From: Alphaproteobacteria bacterium
GTDB taxonomy: Bacteria; Myxococcota_A; UBA796; UBA2385
DNA length: 64,000 nt
Reading direction: 5' to 3'
Assembly: GCA_020632755.1 (NCBI GenBank)
Contig: JACKEY010000021.1
Coordinates: 1-64,000 of the forward strand
Each line of letters begins with the position of its first letter. The stretch's first letter is position 1. Position numbers and translations under genes: made by a program. The notes under the pieces are model-generated. The model did not search any database. It had not been told where the DNA came from and saw only the letters and a program-made list of their open reading frames with translations. Positions 8,703 through 17,506 of this stretch are shown here, piece by piece.

Positions 8703-10081
8703 CGGCCCTGGTCCTGTGCGCGCTGGTGGTCGGCTGTGGCGGCCCCAGAAAGAACCTGCGCAAGGCCGACCGCGAGCTGTCGGACGGCGAAGCCCTGCGC
8801 GCCGCCCGTCTCTACGACAGCGTGCGCCGTGACCACCCCGACATCCCGGCCGCCTGGAGCGGCTCCGCGCGCGCCTGGCTGACCCTGGACGACGGCGAGC
8901 GGGCGCTCACGTCCGCCGAAGGCGCGAGCGCCCGGGACGCCGACGGCGCTGCGGTGCTGCTGGCCCGTGCCCACGTGCTCGTGGGACGCGGCGCCACCGC
9001 GCGGGAGGCCCTGTCCTCGGCCGCGCTGCGCGACACGACGCTGGCCGGCCCCCTGGCCGAAGCCCACCTGGCCGCCGGCGACGCCGCGGCGGCCGAGTCC
9101 GTGCTGGGCGCGCTGGCTTCGCCGGGCCCCTGGGAAGAAGCGCTGCACGGCTGGGCCATCTGGCGAGCGGGCGGCAGCGACGCCTGCCCCGCCGCCATCG
9201 ACCGCAGCCGCACGGCCGGGGCCGCCGCCGACGCCGCCGAGGCGTCCAAGCCGCTGGCCCTGGCCGCCGCGACCCTGCAGGCCTGCGACGACGCCGACTC
9301 GGCCGCCACCTTCGCCGACCGCGCCCGGCTCTTCCGGACGGTCGAGGTCGACGAGCTGCAGGTGCCCGCCCAGCGGCGGCGCGAAGCCGGCGACGTCGAA
9401 GGCTCGGCGCGGCTGCTGTCCCAGGCCGAGCAGTTCTTCCCGGACGACGGCTACCTGCCGCGCGAGCTCGGCGTGTCGTGGCTGGCCGCCGACGAGCCGG
9501 CCCTGGCCGAAGCCGCCCTGCTGCGCGCCCTGCCGCGGTACCCCTTCGAGCAGGACCCCGTGAAGCACGACACGGTGGTCGGCGGGCGCGGCATCGAGCG
9601 CGAAGAGCGGCAGCCCCTGGTCGAGGACCTCTGGCGCAGCATCGCCATGGCCCGGGCGGCCCAGGGCGACGCGGCCGGCAGCGCCGCCGCCCACGAGCGG
9701 GCGGCGCTGGCGGCCGAAGCAGGGCACGACCGCTGGGTCGAGGTCGCGCGGGCCTGGCTGGACGCGCGGCAGGGCGGTCCGGCCGAAGCGGCGGCCCGCC
9801 AGGCGATCGCCAAGGACGAAGCGCCCGGCGACGCCTGGCTGGTGCTCGCCCTGGCGGGCCGCCAGCAGCGCGACCTGGGCAAGGCCATGGGCGCGGCTCG
9901 GGAAGCCTGGAAGCGGATGCCCGGCGACATCGAGACGGCCGAGGTGCTGGCCGACGCCGCGCTGGCCACCGGCGACGCCGACACCGCCCGCCGGGTCTGT
10001 GAGACCGCCCTGGCCGACCCGCAGAACCGCCTGCACCCCCTGGCCACCCGGCTGCAGGCCCTGTTGACCCAGGCGCAGTAG
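8678..10081 (+). CDS. TPR-repeat lipoprotein
   Basis: About 467 residues of Ala-rich tetratricopeptide-like helical pairs. The N-terminus has a convincing lipoprotein signal, GGRRGLTALVLCALVVGC, with Gly-Gly after the lipid-modified Cys. No ATG or GTG exists close to this signal in frame. The most plausible start is CTG 8678, nine bases after AGGG. CTG 8699, overlapping the upstream TGA, and a distant ATG at 8573 are alternatives. Likely faces the periplasm as a scaffold, as many outer-membrane TPR lipoproteins do. The next gene (rrf2-like) starts two bases after its stop. Confidence 0.75.
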   Translation: MAGGRRGLTALVLCALVVGCGGPRKNLRKADRELSDGEALRAARLYDSVRRDHPDIPAAWSGSARAWLTLDDGERALTSAEGASARDADGAAVLLARAHVLVGRGATAREALSSAALRDTTLAGPLAEAHLAAGDAAAAESVLGALASPGPWEEALHGWAIWRAGGSDACPAAIDRSRTAGAAADAAEASKPLALAAATLQACDDADSAATFADRARLFRTVEVDELQVPAQRRREAGDVEGSARLLSQAEQFFPDDGYLPRELGVSWLAADEPALAEAALLRALPRYPFEQDPVKHDTVVGGRGIEREERQPLVEDLWRSIAMARAAQGDAAGSAAAHERAALAAEAGHDRWVEVARAWLDARQGGPAEAAARQAIAKDEAPGDAWLVLALAGRQQRDLGKAMGAAREAWKRMPGDIETAEVLADAALATGDADTARRVCETALADPQNRLHPLATRLQALLTQAQ

Positions 10082-10083
10082 CC

Positions 10084-10578
10084 GTGCCGATCACCAGGCG
10101 CTCCGAGTACGGCCTGCGGGCGATGGTGCTGCTCGGCGAGCAGCTGGGGGACGAGCGCCTGTCCGCCAGCGAGCTCGCGCGCCGGGAGCAGATCCCCGTC
10201 AAGTTCCTCGAGCAGATCCTGCGCGACCTGCGCGAGTCGGGCCTGGTCGAGAGCCGGGCCGGCGCCCGGGGCGGCTACCGCCTGGTGCGCGCTCCCGACC
10301 GGATCACGGTCGGCGAGATCGTGCGCGCCGTGGACGGACCGCTGGACCCCGGCCCCGGGGCCGGACCGCCCGACGCGGGCGATCCCGAAGAGCGCCTGTG
10401 GCCGCTGTGGCGCCGGCTGGGTCAGGCCATGCGCGAGGTGCTCGACGGCACCCGGCTCAGCGACCTGACCTTCACCTCGGCGCCGCCGGCATCGCCCCGC
10501 GCCGCGCCCGAAGACGAGGCCCCGGCCGACCACAGCGACGATCCCCGCGGGCTGCGCCGCCGCATGTGGTGGATCTAG
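10084..10578 (+). CDS. Rrf2-family transcriptional regulator
   Basis: 164 residues. The winged-helix of Rrf2 proteins is clear: SEYGLRAMVLL at the start, a recognition segment IPVKFLEQILRDLRESGLVES, then the wing RGARGGYRLVRAP and ITVGEIVRAVDGPL. The three Cys that bind an iron-sulfur cluster in IscR and NsrR are absent, so any sensing must differ (compare CymR-type members). The C-terminal 35 residues are an acidic/Pro tail ending in RRRMWWI. GTG start two bases after the TPR gene. It ends in a 4-base tail-to-tail overlap with the TerB-like gene. Confidence 0.85.
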   Translation: MPITRRSEYGLRAMVLLGEQLGDERLSASELARREQIPVKFLEQILRDLRESGLVESRAGARGGYRLVRAPDRITVGEIVRAVDGPLDPGPGAGPPDAGDPEERLWPLWRRLGQAMREVLDGTRLSDLTFTSAPPASPRAAPEDEAPADHSDDPRGLRRRMWWI

Positions 10579-10958
10579 GCGTCCGCGCGCGCCTGCAGCT
10601 CGCCGAAGACCCGCGCCTCCAGCGCGCCCAGCTGGTGGGCCGACAGGCCCAGCCGGTGCGCCAGGTCGCTGATGGTGCGCGCTTCCTCGACCCCGTACTC
10701 GCCGTCCGCCACGGCCACGAAGACGCAGGCCGTCAGCAGCAGCTCGGAGTGGGGCCACAGCGACTGCAGCTCGGCGGGCTCGGCCTGGATCGTGTCGGCC
10801 CCCGGCAGCAGCCGCTCGATGAGCGAGAACTCGGCTTCTTCGACCGGGCCATCGGCGGCCGCGACCCGGCGCAGCTCGTCCAGGAAGCGGCGGCGGACCT
10901 CGGGGGCGAGGCCGGCGTCGGCGATGCGGCGCGAGAGGCGGGGAGGACGAGAGGCCAT
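10575..10958 (-). CDS. TerB-like (tellurite-resistance B domain) protein
   Basis: 127 residues, all helical, with the two TerB-type acidic helix-loop motifs: AAADGPVEEAEFSLIERLL and VAVADGEYGVEEARTISDLA. Each has the Ala-Asp-Gly turn followed by Glu pairs that in TerB binds metal ions. Soluble; no signal peptide. Such domains are common as stand-alone envelope-stress-associated proteins and need not confer tellurite resistance. It lies 52 bases downstream of the radical-SAM gene on the same strand. Confidence 0.75.
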   Translation of the reverse strand: MASRPPRLSRRIADAGLAPEVRRRFLDELRRVAAADGPVEEAEFSLIERLLPGADTIQAEPAELQSLWPHSELLLTACVFVAVADGEYGVEEARTISDLAHRLGLSAHQLGALEARVFGELQARADA

Positions 10959-11010
10959 GGCTTCGGGAGCAGGAGGGGAGCGAGGAGGGCGAGGCGAGGT
11001 CCGCCGGGCT

Positions 11011-12477
11011 TCAGAAGCCCATCTCCTCGGGCCGCCGATACTGCCACAGCTTCTGGAGGGCCTTGAGCTCGTAGGGACGGGCGTACCGGCCGGCGCGCCA
11101 CCGCGGGGCGCTCAGCCAGCGGAGGGCGTGGCGCTGCCAGCCCGACAGGCGCTGGTCGCTGACCGACGGGTAGCGCGCGTGCAGCACCGCCTCGAAGTCG
11201 TAGACGCGGCGCACCAGGGCGCGCTCCTGCCAGGGGGTCACGGCGTTGCGCCGGGCCTCGTAGAGCGTCCAGGGCGGCGCCAGCCAGTCGTCGAGCCGCT
11301 CGGGGAAGGAGAAGCCCTGGGCGACGGCCTGGTCGTACATGCCCGGCAGCGGCACGGGCGTGTACATGTACAGGATGATCTCGCAGGCCTCGTTGTCCGC
11401 CTTGAGCCGGCGGACCAGGCGCAGGGTGGCGTCGACGTCGCCGTCGGGATCGACGGGGTTGCCCAGCACGAAGCTGAACTCGGGGCGGATGCCGTGGGCC
11501 CGCGCCCGCAGGTTGAGCTCGACCGTCTCGTGCACCTGCAAGCCACCCTTGTCCATGGCGTCGAGCGTGGCCTGGTCGGCGCTCTCTGCTCCGAAGAAGA
11601 CCATGGCCAGGCCGCTCTCGGCCATCGCCCGCCAGGTGGCGTCGGACCAGGCGAGCATCGTGTCGATGCGCCCCTCGCCCCACCAGCGCAGGCCCAGGTC
11701 GGTGATGCCGTCCGCGACCGCTGCGACGCGCTTCTCGGCGGCGAAGAAGTTGTTGTCGTGGAACTCGATGGCGTCCGCGCCGTAGCGGGTCGCCAGGGTC
11801 CGCACGACGCGGACCACGTCGGCGGCCGGGTCGGCCAGCCAGCGGCCGTTGGCCAGGGTCGTGACCGCGCAGAAGTTGCAGGTGTACGGGCAGCCGACGC
11901 TGCTGTGGTGGTTGAAGGTGCGCCGCCCCAGGAAGGTGCGGGCGGCGTAGCGCTCCATGTCGACCGCGTCGTAGGGCGGGTCGCCGTAGCGGCTGCTGAT
12001 CTTGAGCCGCCGCGGCGGGCCCTGCACCAGCGCTCCGTCCCGCCAGGCGGCGACCCCGGAGACCAGCGCCGGGTCGGTCCCGGCCCGCAGGGCGGCGATC
12101 AGGTCGACGACCGTGTCCTCGCCCTGCCCCACCACCACCAGGTCGATCGCCGGCTCGCGCGCACAGGCAGCGGTGTAGACGGTCGGGAAGTAGCCACCCC
12201 AGACCACCGTCAGCTGGGGCCAGAGCGCCTTGACGTGCCGCGTCCAGGGCACCGCCTGCCGCAGCTGGGGCCCGGGCATCACGGTCACCAGCAGCAGCGT
12301 GCCCGCCGGGTCGCGGGCGACGGCGGCTTCCGCGCGGGCCTTGGCGTCGGGGTCGACGTTGGCGTCGCACAGCTCCCAGCTGACGTCGTCGGGCAGCACC
12401 CGGGCCAGCATCAACAGCGACAGCGGCAGCCGCCGGTGGGCCTTCTGGGCGCGGGGGTTGAACAGGACCAGATGCAT
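11011..12477 (-). CDS. B12-binding-type radical SAM protein
   Basis: 488 residues. The N-terminal 150 residues have the fold logic of a cobalamin-binding domain (LVLFNPRA, VVWGGYFPTV, IDLVVVGQGEDTV), but the classical DxHxxG cobalamin motif is not seen. The radical SAM domain carries Cys196, Cys200 and Cys203 in GCPYTCNFC. These bind the 4Fe-4S cluster that cleaves S-adenosylmethionine. The later FFGAESADQATLDAM segment is typical of the family. It starts 17 bases after the stop of the methyltransferase/radical-SAM fusion, so the two form an operon. Likely a methylase or rearrangement enzyme in a small-molecule or peptide pathway; substrate unknown. Confidence 0.85.
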   Translation of the reverse strand: MHLVLFNPRAQKAHRRLPLSLLMLARVLPDDVSWELCDANVDPDAKARAEAAVARDPAGTLLLVTVMPGPQLRQAVPWTRHVKALWPQLTVVWGGYFPTVYTAACAREPAIDLVVVGQGEDTVVDLIAALRAGTDPALVSGVAAWRDGALVQGPPRRLKISSRYGDPPYDAVDMERYAARTFLGRRTFNHHSSVGCPYTCNFCAVTTLANGRWLADPAADVVRVVRTLATRYGADAIEFHDNNFFAAEKRVAAVADGITDLGLRWWGEGRIDTMLAWSDATWRAMAESGLAMVFFGAESADQATLDAMDKGGLQVHETVELNLRARAHGIRPEFSFVLGNPVDPDGDVDATLRLVRRLKADNEACEIILYMYTPVPLPGMYDQAVAQGFSFPERLDDWLAPPWTLYEARRNAVTPWQERALVRRVYDFEAVLHARYPSVSDQRLSGWQRHALRWLSAPRWRAGRYARPYELKALQKLWQYRRPEEMGF

Positions 12478-12493
12478 CGCGGCGACCTGTAGC

Positions 12494-14272
12494 TCAGCCG
12501 AGCCGCGCCCAGCAGACGCAGCGGGCGCAGCGGGGGTCCTGTTCGACCCGCAAGACCCCCAGCTGGCGGCCCATGCGGAACAGGCCTGCGGCCAGGTGGT
12601 CGCGGGCGTGGGCGTCCGGCGCGTCGGCCGCGATGAAGAAGCAGGGGCGCAGCGTCAGGTCGGGTCGGACGACGACGCTGGTCCAGGGCGCGTCGCATTG
12701 AGGCGGCCGATGGGGCGCCCGGCCCCGGTCGGCCCGGTACTTCGCGGCGATGCGCGCCTCGGCGAAGGCGCTGTCCACGACGAAGGCGCCCTGCGCCTGC
12801 CGGGCCCGAGCGAGGCCTTCCGCCACCACCTCGGGGTCCGGCACCAGGGCCGGATCGACCGGCTGCGCCCGGCCGAAGGCGTCGGTGCCGGACAGATCGG
12901 CGGCCAGGAAGCTCACGCTGTCGCAGCCCAGCGCCCGGGCGGCGGCGGCGATCTCGGGCAGCCGCCCGGCGTTGACCGCGGTGACGGTCACCCTGGCCCG
13001 CACCGGCCGGTCGAAGCCGGCGTCCCGCAGGGCGGAGATGCCCGCCGCGACCGCCGCCAGGCCATCGATCCCGCGGGCCTCGCGGTAGGACGCGGCGTCG
13101 TGGCCGTCCAGGCTCAGCACGACCTCGGCGGCGTGGGCGGCGACCGCAGCCGCGTGGCGGCGCAGGAGCAGGCCGTTGGTCAGCAGGACCGGCCGCAGCC
13201 CCGTCGCGCGGGCGGTCGCGAGCAGCGCGTCGATGTCCTGCCGCAGCAGGGGCTCGCCGCCGGTGAGCAGCACGTCCACGGCGCCGAGCCCCACCGCCTC
13301 GCGGCACAGGCGCGCGACGGCGGCCGCGTCCAGGGCCTCACCGCCCGCCGGGCCGCGGAAGTCGCAGGCGACACAGCGGCTGTTGCAGCCGTCGGTGAGG
13401 TGCAGGACGAGGGTGTGCAGGGTGCGGACCTCGCCGGTGGCCCGTGCATGGTGGAGGGCCAGGCGCCGGGCCAGCTTGGAGGGGGGAGGAGGAGGGGCCG
13501 TCGCCGAGGAGGGGACCCGCTCGAGCTCGACCAGCACGTGGTCGCCGCAGTCCCGGGCGAGGGGGAGGCGCCCGACGAGGCGATCGACGGGCGCGAGCAG
13601 CGACAGCCCTCGGGCCCGCCCGCCCGGCGGCGGCGTGCAGACCGAGAGCCCCTGGCGGCGACGCAGGCGGAAGGCCGGCCCCAGGTCACGGGCCAGCCCG
13701 CGGGGGCTGCGGTACCGGGTCCGCACCGGTCCGTCCCCGACCGGGACATCCACGACCGGGCGCAGCCGCTGCCGGAAACCGGCGACATCCCCCGCCAGGG
13801 CCCGCCCGAGCAGCCACGCGGGGTGCACCCGGGGCATGGTCGCGACCAGCAGCCGTCCTCCCGGGCGCAACAGCCCGGCCAGCACGGGGCCGACGACCCG
13901 CGCCTCCACCGCGTTGACGACGCCGAAGTCCATGAGGATCAGGTCGAAGGGCCCCTCCTCGGCGAGCTGCCCGGCCTCCTCCACCGGCAGCACCCGCGCG
14001 GGCACCCCACGGCGGCGGGCCTGCTCGACCATCCCCGGGCTCTGGTCGATGGCCACGACGTGGTGGCCCTGCTCGCGCAGCCAGGCGGCGTCCACGCCGG
14101 TGCCGCAGCCCACGTCGAGCACGCGACTGCCGGGCGCCAGCAGCGCCGCGAGCCGACGGAACACCACCGCCCGCTGGTGGCGGGCGACGGGATCGACCTC
14201 CCACGACTCCGCATAGTCGGCGGCGTGGGAATCGAAGGACGCAGGAGTCCCGGGCGACGACGGCGTCAGCAT
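12494..14272 (-). CDS. Fusion: class I SAM methyltransferase + radical SAM/SPASM-like enzyme
   Basis: 592 residues from ATG 14272, preceded by GGAGGTGCTGACCAG. Residues 15-250 are a class I methyltransferase (motif I VLDVGCGTGVDAAW at 51-64, then VVAIDQSPGMVEQA). A Pro-rich linker (about 258-266) joins it to a radical SAM domain with Cys296, Cys300 and Cys303 in CNSRCVAC and a LLTGGEPLL motif. The C-terminal Cys cluster (QCDAPW, RPCFF, RCARCVCW) resembles a SPASM or twitch extension carrying extra Fe-S clusters. Fusion of these two activities in one chain is unusual. The open frame continues far upstream antisense to the adhesin gene, but that part is low-complexity shadow. Confidence 0.85.
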   Translation of the reverse strand: MLTPSSPGTPASFDSHAADYAESWEVDPVARHQRAVVFRRLAALLAPGSRVLDVGCGTGVDAAWLREQGHHVVAIDQSPGMVEQARRRGVPARVLPVEEAGQLAEEGPFDLILMDFGVVNAVEARVVGPVLAGLLRPGGRLLVATMPRVHPAWLLGRALAGDVAGFRQRLRPVVDVPVGDGPVRTRYRSPRGLARDLGPAFRLRRRQGLSVCTPPPGGRARGLSLLAPVDRLVGRLPLARDCGDHVLVELERVPSSATAPPPPPSKLARRLALHHARATGEVRTLHTLVLHLTDGCNSRCVACDFRGPAGGEALDAAAVARLCREAVGLGAVDVLLTGGEPLLRQDIDALLATARATGLRPVLLTNGLLLRRHAAAVAAHAAEVVLSLDGHDAASYREARGIDGLAAVAAGISALRDAGFDRPVRARVTVTAVNAGRLPEIAAAARALGCDSVSFLAADLSGTDAFGRAQPVDPALVPDPEVVAEGLARARQAQGAFVVDSAFAEARIAAKYRADRGRAPHRPPQCDAPWTSVVVRPDLTLRPCFFIAADAPDAHARDHLAAGLFRMGRQLGVLRVEQDPRCARCVCWARLG

Positions 14273-14413
14273 CTGGTCAGCACCTCCGCCCCTCGTTGAC
14301 ACTGCTTTCAGGGCATCTCTAATATTCCGCGACTCCGTGACAGTCGGTGACGCGTCCCCACCCCCGCGGTTCCGCCGATGCCACGCCCACCTCCCGCGCT
14401 CCAGGGTCGGTCC

Positions 14414-17400
14414 ATGTCCCGCTCGTCGTCCCCGCTCCTCTCCCTGATCCTGGCGCTGGCCGCCCCCGTCGCCCCCGCCGGGGTGCTGGTCGCCACCATG
14501 GCGTCGTCGACGGCCCAGGCCGCGACCTTCGCGTCGCCGGTGCTGGCCTTCCTGCACCAGGGTGAAGTCACCGGCGACGGCAAGACCGAGACCACCGTCG
14601 ACTTCCTGCTGGTCGACGCCGACGGCAAGCCGGCCACCGAGTTCAGCGGCCGCTTCTCGGCCACGTCCGGCAACACCGGCAAGCCCACGCTGGTCGCCCC
14701 GGGCCACTTCCGCGCGACCTGGACCCCGCCCGCCGTCGACGACGTGACCAACGTGCGCCTGAACGTGAAGGCCAAGGTCGGCACCGGCGCGGTGAACCAG
14801 GATCTGACCGTGTCCGTGCGGCCGGTCGCCCGCTACGGCGTCAGCGTGACCGCCGACCCGACCAGCGTGGTGCTCGGCCAGGACAGCACCGCCACCGTGA
14901 AGCTCAGCCTGACCGGCGGCGCCACCGGGCCCCGGGACGACGCCGACCTGGTGGTCACCACGTCGTCGGGCACGGCGGCCAACGTCACGAACCTGGGCGG
15001 CGGCCAGTACAGCCTGCTCTACACCGCCCCCGACAAGCTGTTCCCGCACCTGGCGCTCATCACCGTGTCCGACCGGCGCGACTCCGAAGCGACGTCCGGC
15101 GCCTTCGCCCTGCCGCTGGTCGGCAAGGCCAGCTTCCCGGTCCAGGGCGAGCCCGACGCCAGCCTGCTGGTGCGGGTCGGCACCCGCGAGTTCGGCCCGG
15201 TCCAGGCGAACGCCCAGGGCAAGGCCACCGTGCCCCTGACCGTGCCGCCCGGCGTGCGCACCGCGACCGTCATCTCGATCAAGGACGGCGCCCGCACCGA
15301 AGCCCAGCTCGACCTGAAGGTCCCGACCTCGCAGCGGGTCAAGCTGCTGCCGACCGTCCCGCAGCTGCCCGCCGACGGCAAGCGCACCGCCACCGTGCGG
15401 GTGTTCGTCGCCCAGCCCGACGGCTCGCCGGACGGCGCCGCCAAGGTCACCTTCCAGTCCAGCGCCGGCACCGTCGGCGCCGCGAAGCACGAAGGCGGCG
15501 GCATCTACGCCGCCACCTGGACTCCGCCCAAGAGCGGCGCGCCCCTGACCGCGACCATCTCGGTGGACGTGGCCGACGACGGCGGCGCCCAGACCGACAA
15601 GCTCGAGGTCAAGCTGCTGCCGGCCCTGCCCGACGCCATGACCCTCGAGGCCGCGCCCGACAAGCTGCCCGGCACCGACGGCAAGGTGGTGGTCTCGGCC
15701 CGGATCTCCGACAACAGCGGCGCCCGCGGCGTGACGCTCGGCGCGTCCAACGCCCAGGCCAGCAGCGCCGGCAGCCGCCAGACCGACGGCACCTGGACCA
15801 CCCCCTTCCAGACCCCCGGCAACCAGCCTGCGATCATCCAGGGCGCGGTCGCCGCCCCGGCCAGCGACCGGCCCCTGGCCCGCCTGCTGGTCTTCCCGGC
15901 CACCGACGTCGTCCGCCCCGACGGCGCCAGCGAGACCGTGGTCACCGTGCTGTCCCTGGACGGCGACGGCTACCCGGTGCCCCAGGCCCCCGTGGCGCTG
16001 GAAGTCATCGAAGGCGACGCGGTCATCGGCGGCTCGATCACCACCGACGAGCACGGCATCGCCCACCTGCGCATGACCGCCGGCAAGACCGCCGGGCTGG
16101 TCCGCATCCAGGCCGCCAGCGGCGGCCACGTCGGCCAGGCCGTCCTGTTCCAGGCCGACGCCGGCTTCACCGCCCCGGCGAGCGGCATGGGCGGCGACCC
16201 GGCGACCATGGCTGCCTGGCAGGCCTGGAACGGCCGCGTGAACAGCATCGTGGTGCCGCGCCCCGGCCAGCCGGTCGCCCTGACCACCCCGCCGGCCACC
16301 ACCACCACGCCGACCGCCATCTCCGGTCCCGTCGCCACGCTGGCCGTCAGTCCCGACCCCGCCCAGGTGCCCCCCGGCGCCGAGGTCAAGCTCGTCGTCA
16401 CCGCCAAGGACGGCCAGGGCCGCGGCGTGACCGGCGCCCAGCTGCAGCTCTTCCCGAGCGCGGGCACCATCGGCAGCCTGTCCGACAAGGGCGACGGCAC
16501 CTACGAAGCGAAGCTGACGGCGCCGGCCAGCGGCACCGACATGATCCGCGTGACGGTGGTCAACCCGGCGTCGGGCATCTCGCAGATGATCGAGGTGCCG
16601 GTCGGCCTTCCGGGCCCGACCTGGGGCGTCGCCGAAGCCGCCGCCGCCGAGAACAGCGGCCCGCCGCAGGAGTCCGAGGTCCGCGAGGCCCCGGTCATCG
16701 CCGCCCCCGACCCCGAGGTCCGCGAGGTCGCCCCCGAGAAGCAGCCCAAGCCCGAAGAAGAAGGCGACCACCCCTGGGTCCAGGTCCAGGCCGGCTTCCT
16801 GGGCGGCTTCTACAGCTACCAGCAGACCCCCGCGGCCGCGGGCGGCCCGCTCTACGGCGAGCGCATCGCGTTCGGCGGCGGCGAGACCGCGGCTGCCGGC
16901 GCGGCGGGCCTGGCCCTGGGCGCGCGCGCCTGGTCGCCCGGCATGAAGTACTTCGGCGCCGAGCTGGGCTTCCGGACCACCGGCTACAAGGTCGAGCTCG
17001 CCGACTTCGGCAGCGTCGTCCCCGACTGGCTCAACCAGTTCCAGGCCACGTTGATGGCCCGCTACCCGGTCGACATCGATCGCACGCGCCTGCACGCCGG
17101 CGCCAAGGCCGGTGTCTCGGTCGACGACTTCATGATCTACCGGCAGGACCTGTCCGGGGACAGCCCGGTGCTGGACTACGGCCCGCTCGTCGTGCCGAGC
17201 TTCGCCGTCGGCCTCGAGCTCGGCGCCGACTACGACGGCACCGTGTTCGGCGAGGCGTCGGTGCTGACCGGCCTGAACGGCGGCGGCGGCGGGCTGTACG
17301 GCCTGGACATCGACGCCCGCATCGGCTGGGCGTTCATGGACAGCCTGTACGCCTACGGCAACCTGGGCTGGGCCCAGCGCAGCACCGGCGTCTACATCCA

Positions 17401-17479
17401 GGACAGCGACCGCCAGTCGGCCGGCGACCTGGACGACGCCTTCACCATGCTCGGCGCGGGCATCGGCTGGCAGAACTGA
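14414..17479 (+). CDS. Large surface protein: Ig-like (Big-1/invasin type) repeats with C-terminal beta-barrel
   Basis: 1021 residues from ATG 14414. The signal peptide ends in AQA (about residue 36). Residues about 40-740 are beta-sandwich repeats of invasin/Big-1 type, recognised by recurring GDGxYxAxxTxP, PADGKxTATVRVFV and TDEHGIAHLRMTAG segments. An acidic Pro/Glu linker (about 745-790) leads to a C-terminal region of about 230 residues with alternating aromatic strands and Gly-rich turns, ending AGIGWQN. It looks like an 8- to 12-stranded outer-membrane barrel. The order (repeats first, barrel last) is the reverse of intimin/invasin. Predicted role is surface adhesion or contact. Confidence 0.8.
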   Translation: MSRSSSPLLSLILALAAPVAPAGVLVATMASSTAQAATFASPVLAFLHQGEVTGDGKTETTVDFLLVDADGKPATEFSGRFSATSGNTGKPTLVAPGHFRATWTPPAVDDVTNVRLNVKAKVGTGAVNQDLTVSVRPVARYGVSVTADPTSVVLGQDSTATVKLSLTGGATGPRDDADLVVTTSSGTAANVTNLGGGQYSLLYTAPDKLFPHLALITVSDRRDSEATSGAFALPLVGKASFPVQGEPDASLLVRVGTREFGPVQANAQGKATVPLTVPPGVRTATVISIKDGARTEAQLDLKVPTSQRVKLLPTVPQLPADGKRTATVRVFVAQPDGSPDGAAKVTFQSSAGTVGAAKHEGGGIYAATWTPPKSGAPLTATISVDVADDGGAQTDKLEVKLLPALPDAMTLEAAPDKLPGTDGKVVVSARISDNSGARGVTLGASNAQASSAGSRQTDGTWTTPFQTPGNQPAIIQGAVAAPASDRPLARLLVFPATDVVRPDGASETVVTVLSLDGDGYPVPQAPVALEVIEGDAVIGGSITTDEHGIAHLRMTAGKTAGLVRIQAASGGHVGQAVLFQADAGFTAPASGMGGDPATMAAWQAWNGRVNSIVVPRPGQPVALTTPPATTTTPTAISGPVATLAVSPDPAQVPPGAEVKLVVTAKDGQGRGVTGAQLQLFPSAGTIGSLSDKGDGTYEAKLTAPASGTDMIRVTVVNPASGISQMIEVPVGLPGPTWGVAEAAAAENSGPPQESEVREAPVIAAPDPEVREVAPEKQPKPEEEGDHPWVQVQAGFLGGFYSYQQTPAAAGGPLYGERIAFGGGETAAAGAAGLALGARAWSPGMKYFGAELGFRTTGYKVELADFGSVVPDWLNQFQATLMARYPVDIDRTRLHAGAKAGVSVDDFMIYRQDLSGDSPVLDYGPLVVPSFAVGLELGADYDGTVFGEASVLTGLNGGGGGLYGLDIDARIGWAFMDSLYAYGNLGWAQRSTGVYIQDSDRQSAGDLDDAFTMLGAGIGWQN

Positions 17480-17506
17480 GCAGCGGCCGCAGCGACCGGC
17501 CCCGGC

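Noticed and set aside
10575..10958. Tellurite-resistance locus
   Set aside because: Only a TerB-like domain is present. No terC, terD or terZ genes are nearby, so resistance is not implied.
14273..17095. Minus-strand open frame upstream of the methyltransferase-radical SAM fusion, making a 1533-residue frame
   Set aside because: It is antisense to the Ig-repeat surface protein, whose codon pattern and domains are clear. The Gly/His-rich translation is a GC-content shadow.
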